Assembly: GCA_963738205.1 (NCBI GenBank)
Contig: CAVTVQ010000009.1
Span: 310,001-374,000, forward strand
Length of the DNA stretch: 64,000 nt
From: DATFQE01 sp963738205
GTDB lineage: Bacteria > Actinomycetota > Thermoleophilia > Gaiellales > Gaiellaceae
Direction: 5' to 3'
The translations under genes and the position numbers were made by a program. Numbering within the stretch: the stretch's first letter is position 1; each line of letters starts with the position of its first letter. Positions 46,553 through 56,238 of this stretch are shown here, in pieces. Under the pieces are notes generated by a model, which saw only the letters and a program-made list of their open reading frames with translations, did no database searches and had not been told where the DNA came from.

Positions 46553-47812
46553 ATGGCCGCGGAACGGATGAAGATCGTTGTCTGGCATGGCTACCTGCTC
46601 GCGGGCACCGGCTCGAACATCTACACGCGCGCGCTCGTGCGCGAATGGGCCCGCGCCGGCCACGAGGTCGTCGTCGTCTGTCAGGAGCCGCACCCCGAAG
46701 CACACGACCTCGGCGGGGCGCGCGTCGTGCGCCCTGAGCTCCCCGACGGCCTGCTCCCGACCTTCGTTCTCGACCGCTACGCCGGGCTGCACCCGAAGCT
46801 GCTCCAGGACACGACACCGGATGAGCGGCGGGCCTACGTCGCGGCCAACGCCGCGGCCGTGCGTGACCAACTCCCTGCCGATCTCGTCTTCGCGAACCAC
46901 GTGCTGCTCGGCGCCCCCGTGGCCGCGGCCGCCGGAGCCCGTTTCGCCGTCAAAGCCCACGGCTCCGAGCTGGAGTATTCGATGCGCGGCAACCCCGAGC
47001 TGGAAGCGTGGGGGCGAGAGGCGCTCGCCGGTGCAGAAGCCGTCTTTGTCGGCTCCGAGCACATCCGGTCGGTGCTCGAGGAAGTGGTCGGCCACGTCGA
47101 CCGCGTCTACGAGGTGCCGCCGGGCGTCGACGTCGAGGAGTTCACGCCCCAGCCGCGTGACGAGGCGTTGCGCGACCTGATCGCCGAGGCGGAGGCCGAC
47201 CCGCCGAATCCTGGCAACGCGAGGGAGCGGCTCCCCGACGAGGGCAACGCCGCGCGCCTCGCCGCCTTCTTCGCCGACGACCGGCCGACGATCCTCTACT
47301 TCGGAAAGCTCCTACTGAACAAGGGCGTCCACGTGCTGCTCGAGGCGGTGCGGGACCTCGACGCCCGCGTGCTGATCGTGGGCTTCGGCGACTACCGGGA
47401 GGAGCTCGAGCGTCTGTCCGCAGGACGTGCGACGTTTACCGGGCCTCTGGAGCACAGGCACCTCGTGCACCTGATCCCTCTGGCGGACGTCACGGTGGTG
47501 CCGTCGATCTTCCCGGAGGCGTTCGGCATGGTCGCGGCCGAGGCGGCGGCAGGGGGCTCGCTGCCGCTCGTGGCGCGGCACTCCGGCCTGGCGGAAGTTG
47601 CGGCCGGTCTCGAGGAGGCGTACCCGCCCGAGCACCGCGCGCTCGTCGGCTTCGCGACCGCCGACGCCGCCGACCTCGAGCGCAAGCTGCGTTCTCTGCT
47701 GGCCCTGTCCAATGAGGAACGCGAGACGCTACGGCGCGCCGCCCGCGACGCGGCGGTCGAGCGCTGGAGCTGGGCCGGGGTCGCCGAACGCCTGCTGGCT
47801 CCATTCGCGTAG
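46553..47812 (+). CDS. Glycosyltransferase family 4 (GT-B)
   Basis: 419 residues. MKIVVWHGYLLAGTGSNIYTRAL at the N-terminus (ATG 46568 is an alternative start 15 bases in). The acceptor domain has AVKAHGSELEYSM, and the donor domain PTILYFGKLLLNKGVHVLLEAV. The nucleotide-sugar motif is SIFPEAFGMVAAEAAAGGSLPLV. A soluble retaining glycosyltransferase; sugar and acceptor are unknown. It is followed after 12 bp by the YbdK-type ligase, so both may act on a small thiol or glycoside, but nothing here proves it. Confidence 0.85.
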   Translation: MAAERMKIVVWHGYLLAGTGSNIYTRALVREWARAGHEVVVVCQEPHPEAHDLGGARVVRPELPDGLLPTFVLDRYAGLHPKLLQDTTPDERRAYVAANAAAVRDQLPADLVFANHVLLGAPVAAAAGARFAVKAHGSELEYSMRGNPELEAWGREALAGAEAVFVGSEHIRSVLEEVVGHVDRVYEVPPGVDVEEFTPQPRDEALRDLIAEAEADPPNPGNARERLPDEGNAARLAAFFADDRPTILYFGKLLLNKGVHVLLEAVRDLDARVLIVGFGDYREELERLSAGRATFTGPLEHRHLVHLIPLADVTVVPSIFPEAFGMVAAEAAAGGSLPLVARHSGLAEVAAGLEEAYPPEHRALVGFATADAADLERKLRSLLALSNEERETLRRAARDAAVERWSWAGVAERLLAPFA

Positions 47813-47824
47813 CCTTCCGGCGCC

Positions 47825-48985
47825 ATGGGCGACGAGCAGCGCATCTCCTCGGACGAACTCATCCGCACGGCGCGGGAAGCCTTCGACGGCGCCACCGATC
47901 TCACGCTCGCGGTCGAGGAGGAGTTCGCCATCCTCGACCCGGAGACGCTCTCGCTCACGAATCGCTTCGAGGAGCTCCAGGCGGCCTCGAAGGGCACCGA
48001 GCTCGAGGAGCACCTCGTCGGCGAGCTGATCGCCTCCGAGGTCGAGGTGCGCACGGGCCGCTGCGACACGTTCGCGGAGGCCGCGGCTCGGGTCCCGGAG
48101 CGCCGCGCGCAGCTGTTCGCGCTCGCCGACGCGCTGGGGCTGACGCTCGCCGCCACCGGCACCCACCCGTGGAGCCCGTGGCAGGAGCAGCGCATCATCG
48201 ACACGCCGCACTACCGCCGGAACGACGAGCTGCTGCGCTACGTCGTGTGGCGCAACAACAGTTTCGGGCAGCACGTTCACGTCGCTATCCACGGCGCCGA
48301 CCGTGCGGTCAAGGTCAGCGACGGCCTGCGGCCCTTTCTGCCCGACCTGCTCGCACTCTCGGCCAGCTCGCCCTTCGTCGAGGGCGTGGACAGCGGCCTG
48401 CACTCGGCCCGCACCGAGATCTTCACGCGCATGTTCCCGCGCTGCGGCATCCCTGATGCCTACGGCGACTGGGCCACGTTCGAGGACTACGTGCTCACGC
48501 TCTACCGCACCGGCTCGATCACCGAGCACACGCAGCTCTGGTGGAGCGTCAGGCCGCACCTGGCCTTCCCGACCGTCGAGATCCGGATCGCGGACGCCCA
48601 GCCCGACACCGGCGAAGCGATCGGCCTGGCGGCGTTGATGTACGCGCTCACCGCACGCATCGCGCGCGCCGTCGACGAGGGTGAGCCGCTGCTCGAGCCA
48701 CCGCCGCGGATGATGGAGGAGAATCTCTGGCGCGCGACTCGTTACGGCCTCTCCGGCGAGCTGATCGACCTCGCTAGCAACGAGGTCCGCCCGGCCCGCG
48801 CGGCGATCGAGCAGCTGATCGAGTGGGTGCAGCCGGTCGCGGATGAGCTCGGCGTGACGTCCTACCTTGCGGTTCCGGCCGCGAACGCCGCCGAGCGCCA
48901 GATCGAGCGCCGTGCCGAAGGCGCCTCGTTCACCGAGGTCTACGCCGAGCAGGTCGTCCGCACGCAGGAGCCCGTCGGTGGCTGA
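47825..48985 (+). CDS. Carboxylate-amine ligase, YbdK / GCS2 family
   Basis: 386 residues. TLAVEEEFAILDPET has the Glu-rich metal/ATP entry motif of the glutamate-cysteine ligase 2 family. GTHPWSPWQEQRI, FGQHVHVAI, WWSVRPHLAFPTVEIRIADAQ and ENLWRATRYGL are complete. Members show weak gamma-glutamyl-cysteine ligase activity; the true substrate in actinobacteria is often unknown. The stop overlaps the next gene. Confidence 0.88.
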   Translation: MGDEQRISSDELIRTAREAFDGATDLTLAVEEEFAILDPETLSLTNRFEELQAASKGTELEEHLVGELIASEVEVRTGRCDTFAEAAARVPERRAQLFALADALGLTLAATGTHPWSPWQEQRIIDTPHYRRNDELLRYVVWRNNSFGQHVHVAIHGADRAVKVSDGLRPFLPDLLALSASSPFVEGVDSGLHSARTEIFTRMFPRCGIPDAYGDWATFEDYVLTLYRTGSITEHTQLWWSVRPHLAFPTVEIRIADAQPDTGEAIGLAALMYALTARIARAVDEGEPLLEPPPRMMEENLWRATRYGLSGELIDLASNEVRPARAAIEQLIEWVQPVADELGVTSYLAVPAANAAERQIERRAEGASFTEVYAEQVVRTQEPVGG

Positions 48986-49325
48986 CGAGCAGCAGCCCCA
49001 GAGCGATCCGGAGGTCGACGAGGAGCTCCTGCGCAAGGTCGAGGAGCAGCTTCGTGAGCTGAAGGTCTCGGACATGCTCGTGCAGACGGTCTACACGGTT
49101 TCCTCACTCGGCTGGCACAAGCTCTCGTCCACCGACCGCGACCTCGAGCAGGCGAAGCTGGCGATCGAAGCGCTCCGCGCGCTCCTGCCCGTGCTCGACG
49201 ACGCGATGCCCACCGAGGCGCGGCGGGACATGGACCAGATGGTCGCGAACATGCAGCTCGCGTACGCGAGCGCGGTCGGCGAGGCTCCCTCGGCGCCTGC
49301 GGGCGACGAACCTGACGACTCGTAA
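48978..49325 (+). CDS. Small helical protein, DUF1844-like
   Basis: A 115-residue soluble, acidic protein. KVSDMLVQTVYTVSSLGWHKL, then DLEQAKLAIEALRALLPVLDD and DMDQMVANMQLAYASAV, resemble DUF1844 helices. GTG 48978 lies eight bases before the end of the upstream ligase gene. Function unknown; coupling suggests a link to the ligase. Confidence 0.6.
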   Translation: MADEQQPQSDPEVDEELLRKVEEQLRELKVSDMLVQTVYTVSSLGWHKLSSTDRDLEQAKLAIEALRALLPVLDDAMPTEARRDMDQMVANMQLAYASAVGEAPSAPAGDEPDDS

Positions 49326-49380
49326 CAATCTCGCTCGAAAGGGCTAAAGCCGAGAAGCGAGCAGCCGACAAGGCAGAGGA

Positions 49381-51207
49381 GTGCCCCGGCTCCTCGCTCC
49401 CGTCCTCTGCGCGCTCTTCGCGCTCGCCCTGGCTGCCCCGGCTGTCGCCCAGGACGCCGTCCCCGGCGAGCTGATCGTCCGCTACAAGGCAGCGGCCGAC
49501 GCGGCCGACCGCGCCCAGGCGCTCGCATCCCGGCGCGCCGCGCTGCGTTCCAACTTGCTGCTGCCGGGCGCGGCGCTCGTCCGCCTGCAGCAGGGCGATT
49601 CGATTCGGGCCGCGATCGCCGCCCTGGAGCGGAACCCGAATGTGCTCTACGCCGAGCCGAACTTCGTCTACCACACGACGCTGGTGCCGAACGACCCGGG
49701 CTTCCCGGATGCGTGGGGATTGAGCGCCATCTCGGCGCCGGCTGCCTGGGACACGACCACGGGCAGTACCGCCGTGACGGTCGCCGTGGTCGACACGGGC
49801 ATCGACGCCGGGCATCCGGATCTGGCGCCGAATCTCTGGGCCAACCCGGGTGAGGTCGCAAACGGCGGCGACGACGACGGCAACGGAAAGATCGACGATC
49901 TGCACGGCTGGGACTTCGTACCGCCTGGCGACGCCGACCCGGACGACGACAACGGCCACGGCACTCACGTGGCCGGAACCGTCGGCGCCCGTGGCAACGA
50001 CGCCCACGGCGTGCCTGGGGTGGCCTGGAACGTGAAGCTGATGCCGCTCAAGGCTGCGAATGCCCTCGGGTCCCTCGACGCCGCCTGGTACACGAACGCC
50101 TTCCAGTACGCCTGCAGCGAGGGCGCTCGCGTCGTCAACGGCAGCTTCGGCGGGCCCGGCGCCTCCGCAACCGTCGAAGCGGCGATCAACGGCTGTCCCA
50201 ACATGCTGTTCGTGTTCGCAGCAGGGAACGACGGCACCAACAACGACCTCCAGAAGAAGTACCCCTGCGCCTACACGTCCGCGAACATCCTCTGCGTCGC
50301 CGCCACGGACGAGAACGACGTGCTTGCCTCGTTCTCGAACTACGGACCGGTGTCCGTCGACCTCGCGGCTCCCGGAGTCGACATCGTCAGCACGTTCCCG
50401 GGCAACGACTGGGCCTTCGCCAGCGGGACGTCGATGGCCGCCCCCCACGTGGCCGGCGCCGCGGCGCTCGTCGCATCGCACCGGCCCCTGCTCACCGCAA
50501 TCGAGCTGAAGAACGCGCTCCTCAACGGCCTCGATCCGGTGCCCGGACTGCTGGGCGCCGTCGGCTCCGCCGGCAGGCTGAACGTCAACGCAGCGTTGAC
50601 GGCGGCGACCACCGCACCGGTTGCGCCTCCGCCACCGCCCCCGCCGCCCCCGCCGCCGCCCGGTCCGGCGGACACGACGGCGCCCACCGACCCCGCCGTG
50701 GCGAGCACGAGCCACCTGGTTGCGCGGCCGTCGCTCGACGCCACGATGGACATGACCTGGAGCGGCGCTTTCGACTACGGCAGCGGCATCGACGGCTTCT
50801 CGTATGCCTGGGATCACGCCTCCACGACGCTTCCGGATACGGCGAAGGACGCCGAGGAGTCGGCGGGGCAGGCCACGAGCGTGCCGCTTGCGCCCGGCAC
50901 CTACTGGTTCCACCTGCGGACCCGTGACAACGCCGGCAACTGGAGCCCCGGTACGCACGTCGGGCCCTTCGTCATCTCGGCCGCCGCCGTCCCGCAGCCC
51001 AAGCGCTGCGTCGTCCCTCGGTTGCGCGGGAAGACTCGTGCCGCTGCGGCCAAGGTGCTCAAGCGCGCCGGCTGCAAGCTCGGCCCGGTGAAGTCGCGGC
51101 GTTCGCGCCTGAGGAAGGGCCGCATCATCTCGCAGCGGCCGCCCGCGGGCCGCAAGGTGGGGAAGGGCACCCCCGTTGTGGTGACCGTCTCACGCGGTTC
51201 GGGCTAA
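49381..51207 (+). CDS. Secreted S8 protease with Pro linker, Ig-like domain and Cys-PASTA tail
   Basis: 608 residues. GTG 49381 starts a signal peptide (LLAPVLCALFALALAAPAVA). An I9-like propeptide (GELIVRYKAAAD...NVLYAEPNFVY) is followed by the S8 domain: VAVVDTGIDAGHPD, GHGTHVAGTVGA, VFAAGNDGTNND and SGTSMAAPHVAGAAA. The full triad and oxyanion Asn are intact, so it should be active. A run of 12-13 prolines (50626-50662) leads to a beta-domain (SLDATMDMTWSGAFDYGSGI...NAGNWSPG), then a PASTA-like C-terminus (CVVPRLRGKTRAAAAKVLK...CKLGPV...RIISQRPPAGRKV) with two Cys. The same tail occurs in the next three large genes, so it is probably a cell-surface retention module. Confidence 0.9.
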   Translation: MPRLLAPVLCALFALALAAPAVAQDAVPGELIVRYKAAADAADRAQALASRRAALRSNLLLPGAALVRLQQGDSIRAAIAALERNPNVLYAEPNFVYHTTLVPNDPGFPDAWGLSAISAPAAWDTTTGSTAVTVAVVDTGIDAGHPDLAPNLWANPGEVANGGDDDGNGKIDDLHGWDFVPPGDADPDDDNGHGTHVAGTVGARGNDAHGVPGVAWNVKLMPLKAANALGSLDAAWYTNAFQYACSEGARVVNGSFGGPGASATVEAAINGCPNMLFVFAAGNDGTNNDLQKKYPCAYTSANILCVAATDENDVLASFSNYGPVSVDLAAPGVDIVSTFPGNDWAFASGTSMAAPHVAGAAALVASHRPLLTAIELKNALLNGLDPVPGLLGAVGSAGRLNVNAALTAATTAPVAPPPPPPPPPPPPGPADTTAPTDPAVASTSHLVARPSLDATMDMTWSGAFDYGSGIDGFSYAWDHASTTLPDTAKDAEESAGQATSVPLAPGTYWFHLRTRDNAGNWSPGTHVGPFVISAAAVPQPKRCVVPRLRGKTRAAAAKVLKRAGCKLGPVKSRRSRLRKGRIISQRPPAGRKVGKGTPVVVTVSRGSG

Positions 51208-51267
51208 GGCAGAAGCGCCGTTCTGACGACACAGGGGTCACCCGTCCCTTCGACCCCCAGGAGCCAA

Positions 51268-54260
51268 GTGACGGCCGGCCACCGCTCGACCCATCGCGAT
51301 CGGGGTTACCTCGCGCTCGCCGCGGCCGCCGTTGCTGCGCTCGCCTTCGCGCAGGCCGCACCGGCGCAGACGGCCGAGCCTGAGCGCCCGGCCTCCGACC
51401 CCGTCTTCACGGCCGCCGCTCCGGGAGCACAGCGTGCGCCGGCGCTCGCCTGGAACGGCTCCAGCCACCTCGTAGTGTGGGAGGACGATCGCGGCTCGAC
51501 CTGGGACGTCTACGCGGCGCGCGTGAGCGCGACCGGGGTCGTGCAGGAGAGCTACGTCGCGGTCTCGACCGCCCCGGGCGACCAGCGCGCGCCGGCTGTC
51601 GCCACCGACGGCTCCGGTTGGCTCGTGACGTGGCAGGACACGCGGTCCGGCACCAACGCGGACATCTACGGCGCGCGTGTGAGCGCCTCCGGGACCGTCC
51701 TCGACTCGGGCGGGATCCCGATCTCGACCGCCGCCGCCGATCAGACCGCATCCGCGCTGGCCTGGAACGGCAGCGCGTACGTGGTCGCATGGCAGGACTC
51801 GCGCGGGGCCGATCTCGGCATCTACGGCACGCGCGTCACCGCGGCCGGTGTCGTCAGCGACGCGACCGGCGTGGTCATCTCGAACCCCACCGGTGTCCAG
51901 CGCAACCCCTCGGTGACGTCGGGCGGCCTCACGACGCTCGTGACCTGGGAGGACTTCCGCTTCGGCTCGGACTGCGACGTTCGCGCCAACCGCATCGCCG
52001 CCGGCGGCGCCGTCCTCGACGGCGACGGCTTTGTCGTCGTGGGCGTGCCCAACTCGCAGTTCGCGCCGGTGGCGGCGTGGGACGGCACCAACTTCCTCGT
52101 CGCCTGGAGCGACTGGGTCTCGGCGGCGACCTGGGATCTCCGCGTCGCTCGCGTCAGCCCGGCCGGCGCCGTGCTCGACGCGCCGATCATGGTCTCCGCG
52201 GCCGCCAACGACCAGGTCGAGCCCGGCGTGGCCTGGGACGGGACCACCTTCGTCGTCGCCTGGGGCGACCAGCGCTCAGGGCCCAGCGACGTCTACGCGA
52301 GCCGCGTGACCTCTGCCGGGGTCGTCCAGGACGCAGCGGGCCTCGGTGTCTCGACCGCCTCGGCGGGCCAGGTCTCTCCAGCCCTGGCCGCGGCGGGCTC
52401 CAGCGTCCTCGCTGCCTGGGGTGACGCACGCGGGCCGAACGAGGACGTGTACGGCGCCCGGATCAGCGCTGGCACCGTGCTGGATCCCGCCGGCCGTGTC
52501 CTGTCCGCACTCGCGAACCCGCAGGAGGCGCCTGCCGTCGCCTGGGACGGCACCGGTTACCTCGCGGTCTGGCAGGACGGGCGCGGTTCCGGGGGCGACG
52601 ACGTCTACGCAGCCCGCGCCGCCGCCGACGGCACGCCGCTGGACGGAACCGGCATCGCCCTCTCGGCCGGCGCCGCGCCCGAGGGTGAGCCCGACGTCGC
52701 GTGGAACGGCACGAACTACCTCGTCGTCTGGCAGGACTACCGCTCCGGCACGGGCTACGACGTCTACGCAGCCCGCATCAGCGCGGCCGGCAGCGTCCTC
52801 GACGCAGGCGGCATCGCCGTCTCGACGGCGGCCGGCGATCAGACCTCACCCGCGGTCGCCGCGGACGGTTCCGGCTGGCTCGTGAGCTGGACGGACGCGC
52901 GCAACCTCGGAACGACCGGCGAGGACGTCTTCGCCGCCCGCGTTGCGGGCAACGGCACCGTGCAGGACGCGACCGGGATCGCCGTCTCCACCGCCGCCGG
53001 CGCGCAGCGCTCGCCGGCGGTCGCGCACGACGGCACGGGCTGGCTGCTCGCCTGGGAGGACCGCCGCTCCGGCGCTTTCGCCGACCTCTACGCGGCGCGC
53101 GTGAACACCGCCGGGTCGGTACTCGACGGCGCCGGGATCCCGGTCTCGACCGCCGCCGGCGACCAGCGCGCTCCCTCGCTCGCCTGGAACGGCGGCAACT
53201 TCGTGCTTGCCTGGGAGGACCGACGCTCCGGCACCTCGTACGACGTCTACGCAGCGCGCGTCAGCCCGGCAGGCGCGATCGTCGACACCGCCGGGATTGC
53301 GCTCTCCACGCCCGTCAACGACCAGCGCTTCCCGCGCGTCGTCCGCGACGGCACGACAGCGATGGTGGTCTGGCAGGACAGCCGCTCCGGCGCGAGCACC
53401 GACGTCTACTCGGCCCGGATCAGCGCGGGCGGCGCGTCGCTCGACGGCATGGGCGAGCCGATCGCAGCCTCGTCCGCCGACGAGCGCACGCCGGTGGCCG
53501 TCCCCGGTCCAGCGGGCAGCTCGATCGTCGTCTACCAGCGCTTCGCGGCCGAGCCGCTGTACGGCGGCGTTCATCGCGTCGTGCACCGCCTGTTCGATAC
53601 GAGGCCGTGGGTCTCGGTCGGCGCGGCGACCGGAATCGGCGTCACCACGGCCACGCTCACCGGCACCGTCAACCCCAGCGCCGCCGCGACCGACTGGCAC
53701 TTCGAATGGGGGCTCACGACCTCGTACGGGTCGCAGACGACGCTGACGGTCGCGGGCTCCGGCTCGGCCGACGTCCCGGTTTCGGTGCCGCTCTCGGGAC
53801 TCGGCGTAGGCACCACGTACCACTACCGCCTGGTCGCGACGAACTCGTTCGGCACGGCGATGAGCACCGACCGCTCGTTCACGACGCTGCTGACCCCACC
53901 GCCACCGCCGCCTCCCCCTCCTCCGCCTGCGCCACCGCCGGGACCGCCTCCGCCGCCGGCAGCGCCTCCTCCTGCGTCACCGCCGAGCCCGCCCGCGCCA
54001 CCGCCTCCGCCGCCGCCGGGCGACACGACACGACGCCGAAGCCCAAGCCGAAGTGCGTCGTGCCCAAGCTCGCGAGGAAGACGCTGCCGGCCGCCAGGAA
54101 GGCGCTCGTGAAGGGCAAGTGCCGGCTCGGCAAGGTCACGAAGCAGTTCTCGCCCAAGGTGAAGAGGGGTCTCGTGCTCAAGCAGAAGCCGAAACCGGGT
54201 CTGAAGCTCGCCAACGGCGCCAAGATCTCCCTCACCCTGAGCAACGGCCCGAAACGCTAG
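51268..54260 (+). CDS. Secreted repeat (beta-propeller-like) protein; 5-bp duplication separates its Cys-PASTA tail
   Basis: GTG 51268 follows AGGAG, with a signal peptide LAAAAVAALAFAQAAPAQ. About 13 repeats of ~50 residues follow, with consensus AW(N/D)G..(F/Y)LVVWxDxRSG..DVYAARVSxxGxVLDxxGI.VSTA. This is enough for two six/seven-bladed propellers. Next comes an Fn3-like domain (GIGVTTATLTGTVNPSAAATDW) and a long Pro linker. At 54022-54031 the 5-mer GACAC is duplicated. As written, the frame runs out at 54111; removing one copy restores DTTPKPKPKCVVPKLARKTL and a full Cys-PASTA tail to TAG 54258. The tail is under good codon bias. Probably a recent mutation, phase-type switch or assembly error. 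Binding role unknown. Confidence 0.82.
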
Positions 54261-54334
54261 AAATCTCCTAGATCCTGAAAAATCCCCTAGACGGGGGAGG
54301 ACACGTCCGCTATCTCTTGACCTAGGGGTTTTCG
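54261..54334. promoter_or_regulatory. CCTAG repeat cluster upstream of the third PASTA gene
   Basis: AAATCTCCTAGA (54261-54272) and AAATCCCCTAGA (54280-54291) are direct repeats with one mismatch. A third, inverted copy, CCTAGGGGTTTTC (54322-54334), makes an imperfect 13-bp palindrome with the second. TTGACC (54317-54322) could be a -35. CTAG is rare in high-GC DNA, so four in 70 bp stands out. Likely operator or terminator/promoter region. Confidence 0.5.
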
Positions 54335-54359
54335 GGGTTTCTGCGGGGAAAGGGGATCG

Positions 54360-56183
54360 GTGCTCGGGAGGGTGGGGCGTGCGGCAACGCTGCTCGCGAC
54401 GGTGACCGTACTCGCGGTCGCCGCGGCTCCGACCGGCGCGGTTTCGAAGCCGACGCAGCTCGAGAAGGCGCCGCGCATCGCGCTCGCCTCGCCGAAGCGC
54501 CCGCGTCTCTCGTCCGGTCTGGCCAGGTTCACGTCGGGGACCGTCGCCGTCGAGATCGAGGCGCGTGACGTCGAGCGGGCGCGTGCGGCGATCCGCGCCG
54601 CCGGTGGGCGTGTCGGGGCGTCGTACGGGCGGCTGATCGAGGCACGCGTGCCGGCCGGCGGGCTGGGGGAGCTCGGCGCCAGCACGGCGATCCGCTTCGC
54701 GCGCGAGCCGCTGCGGCCCGAGCTCGACTCGATCGGCGGGCAAGGCGTTGCGGCGACGGCGGCCACGGCGTGGCAGGCCGCCGGCTACACCGGTCGCGGG
54801 GTCAAGGTTGCGGTGATCGACGGCGGCTTCGGCGGCCTGGCGCGACGTCAGGCGGAGGGCGATCTGCCGAAGTCGGTCAGGCGCCTCGACCTCTGCTCCT
54901 CGGGCGGATACGACGGGCCGATGGCGGTCGAGCACGGAACGGCCGTCGCCGAGATCGTCCACGAGATGGCGCCCGGCGCGCAGCTCCACCTGATCTGCGC
55001 CGACACCCTCGTCGGCCTCGCCAAGGCGGCTGCCTACGCGCGCGCCAACGGCATCTCGGTCATCAACCACTCCGTGAGCTGGTTCAACACGAGCCGCGGT
55101 GACGGCAGCGGCGCCGCGGCCACGCCCGACGCGATCGTGGCCGAAGCGCGAGCCGCGGGGATCCTGTGGGTCAACTCGGCCGGGAACCGCGGGCAGCAGC
55201 ACTGGAGCGGGAGGTTCACCGACGTGGACGGCGATGGCTGGCACGAGTTCGCGCCGGGCGACGAGGGCAACACGGTCACGTTCGACCGCTATCAGAGCGC
55301 CTGCATCCGGCTGAAGTGGGACGACTGGCCCGTCTCCGCCCAGGACTACGACCTCCATCTCGTCCGCGTCGAGACGAGCGCCGTCGACGCGCCCGGCCGG
55401 ATCGTCGCATCCTCGCGCAACGCGCAGACCGGCTCGCAGCCGCCGTTCGAGCAGCTCTGCTTCTCGAACCCCGGCGTGCGCTACTCGTACGCGGTCGAGA
55501 TCGCCCGCGTGAGTGGCACCGGCTCCCCCCGGCTCGACCTCTTCATCTCGCCCGGCCCCGACTTCGAGCACCAGGTGGCCGAGGGGAGCGTCACGGAGCC
55601 GGCGTCGTCACCCGCGGCGCTGGCCGTGGGAGCCGTGTGCTGGCTCGGCGACACGTTCGAGGCGTACAGCTCGCGGGGCCCGACGATCGACGGCCGGGGC
55701 AAGCCCGACCTCGTCGCGCCCTCGAGCGTGTCCTCCGCGACCTACGGCGGCTTCAAGACTTGCAGCGCCTCGGGCTTTGCCGGGACGTCGGCGTCGTCAC
55801 CCCACGTGGCCGGCGCAGCCGCCCTCGTGAAGCAGGCCAACCCGACGTTCGGTCCCGCCGAGCTGCAGACGTTCCTCGAGTCGCGGGCGCTCGACCTGGG
55901 TGCACCTGGCCCCGACGAGCTGTTCGGCGTGGGCAAGCTGATGCTCGGCGTGGCGCCGCCGGTCGTTACGCGCAAGCCGGCGACGGCCGTTCGCTGCGTC
56001 GTCCCCAAGCTGCGCGGGAAGACGGTCGCGCAGGCGCGGCGGACGCTCTCGCGTGCCCACTGCGCGCTCGGCCACGTGAAGCGGGCCGGGAAGGGGCGCA
56101 TCACCACGCAGAGCCCGAGCGCGGGCAAGCGCATGGCCGCCTGGTCGCGGATTCGCGTCACCGTCGGCCGCGCTCGTCGCTAG
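54360..56183 (+). CDS. Secreted S8-family protease with Cys-PASTA tail (atypical)
   Basis: 607 residues, GTG 54360 with AAAGGGGA upstream and a short signal peptide (LLATVTVLAVAAAPTGAVS). The S8 elements are spaced oddly. Asp lies in VKVAVIDGGFGG, His in MAVEHGTAVAEIVHEMAPG, Asn in WVNSAGNRGQQH and Ser in FAGTSASSPHVAGAAAL; all four are present. A ~200-residue beta insert rich in Trp/Asp (VDGDGWHEFAPGDEGNTVTF...DLFISPGP) sits between Asn and Ser. The C-terminus is CVVPKLRGKTVAQARRTLSRAHCALGHV, a two-Cys PASTA without a Pro linker. Likely surface-held and active on a narrower substrate range than its neighbours. Confidence 0.86.
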   Translation: MLGRVGRAATLLATVTVLAVAAAPTGAVSKPTQLEKAPRIALASPKRPRLSSGLARFTSGTVAVEIEARDVERARAAIRAAGGRVGASYGRLIEARVPAGGLGELGASTAIRFAREPLRPELDSIGGQGVAATAATAWQAAGYTGRGVKVAVIDGGFGGLARRQAEGDLPKSVRRLDLCSSGGYDGPMAVEHGTAVAEIVHEMAPGAQLHLICADTLVGLAKAAAYARANGISVINHSVSWFNTSRGDGSGAAATPDAIVAEARAAGILWVNSAGNRGQQHWSGRFTDVDGDGWHEFAPGDEGNTVTFDRYQSACIRLKWDDWPVSAQDYDLHLVRVETSAVDAPGRIVASSRNAQTGSQPPFEQLCFSNPGVRYSYAVEIARVSGTGSPRLDLFISPGPDFEHQVAEGSVTEPASSPAALAVGAVCWLGDTFEAYSSRGPTIDGRGKPDLVAPSSVSSATYGGFKTCSASGFAGTSASSPHVAGAAALVKQANPTFGPAELQTFLESRALDLGAPGPDELFGVGKLMLGVAPPVVTRKPATAVRCVVPKLRGKTVAQARRTLSRAHCALGHVKRAGKGRITTQSPSAGKRMAAWSRIRVTVGRARR

Positions 56184-56196
56184 ACCTGTGCCGGCG

Positions 56197-56208
56197 AGCG
56201 CGATATAA
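56197..56208 (+). promoter_or_regulatory. Promoter-like 12-mer, copy 1
   Basis: AGCGCGATATAA, identical at 56449-56460. TATAAG here could be the -10 for the small secreted gene at 56239, leaving a ~23-base leader with GGAGGAGG. Confidence 0.45.
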
Positions 56209-56238
56209 GACGCTCTATCGTCGACCGGAGGAGGAGCC

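Noticed and set aside
50626..50662. CCG/CCT-rich tandem runs (also 53895-54015 and 58250-58340) as microsatellites or CRISPR-like repeats
   Set aside because: They encode Pro-rich linkers inside exported proteins; no spacer structure exists.
51233..51258. GGGGTC...GACCCC hairpin between the first subtilase and the repeat protein as a fifth REP copy
   Set aside because: The arms match the REP core but are separated by ~13 unrelated bases, and the flanks do not match. More likely an ordinary hairpin or chance.
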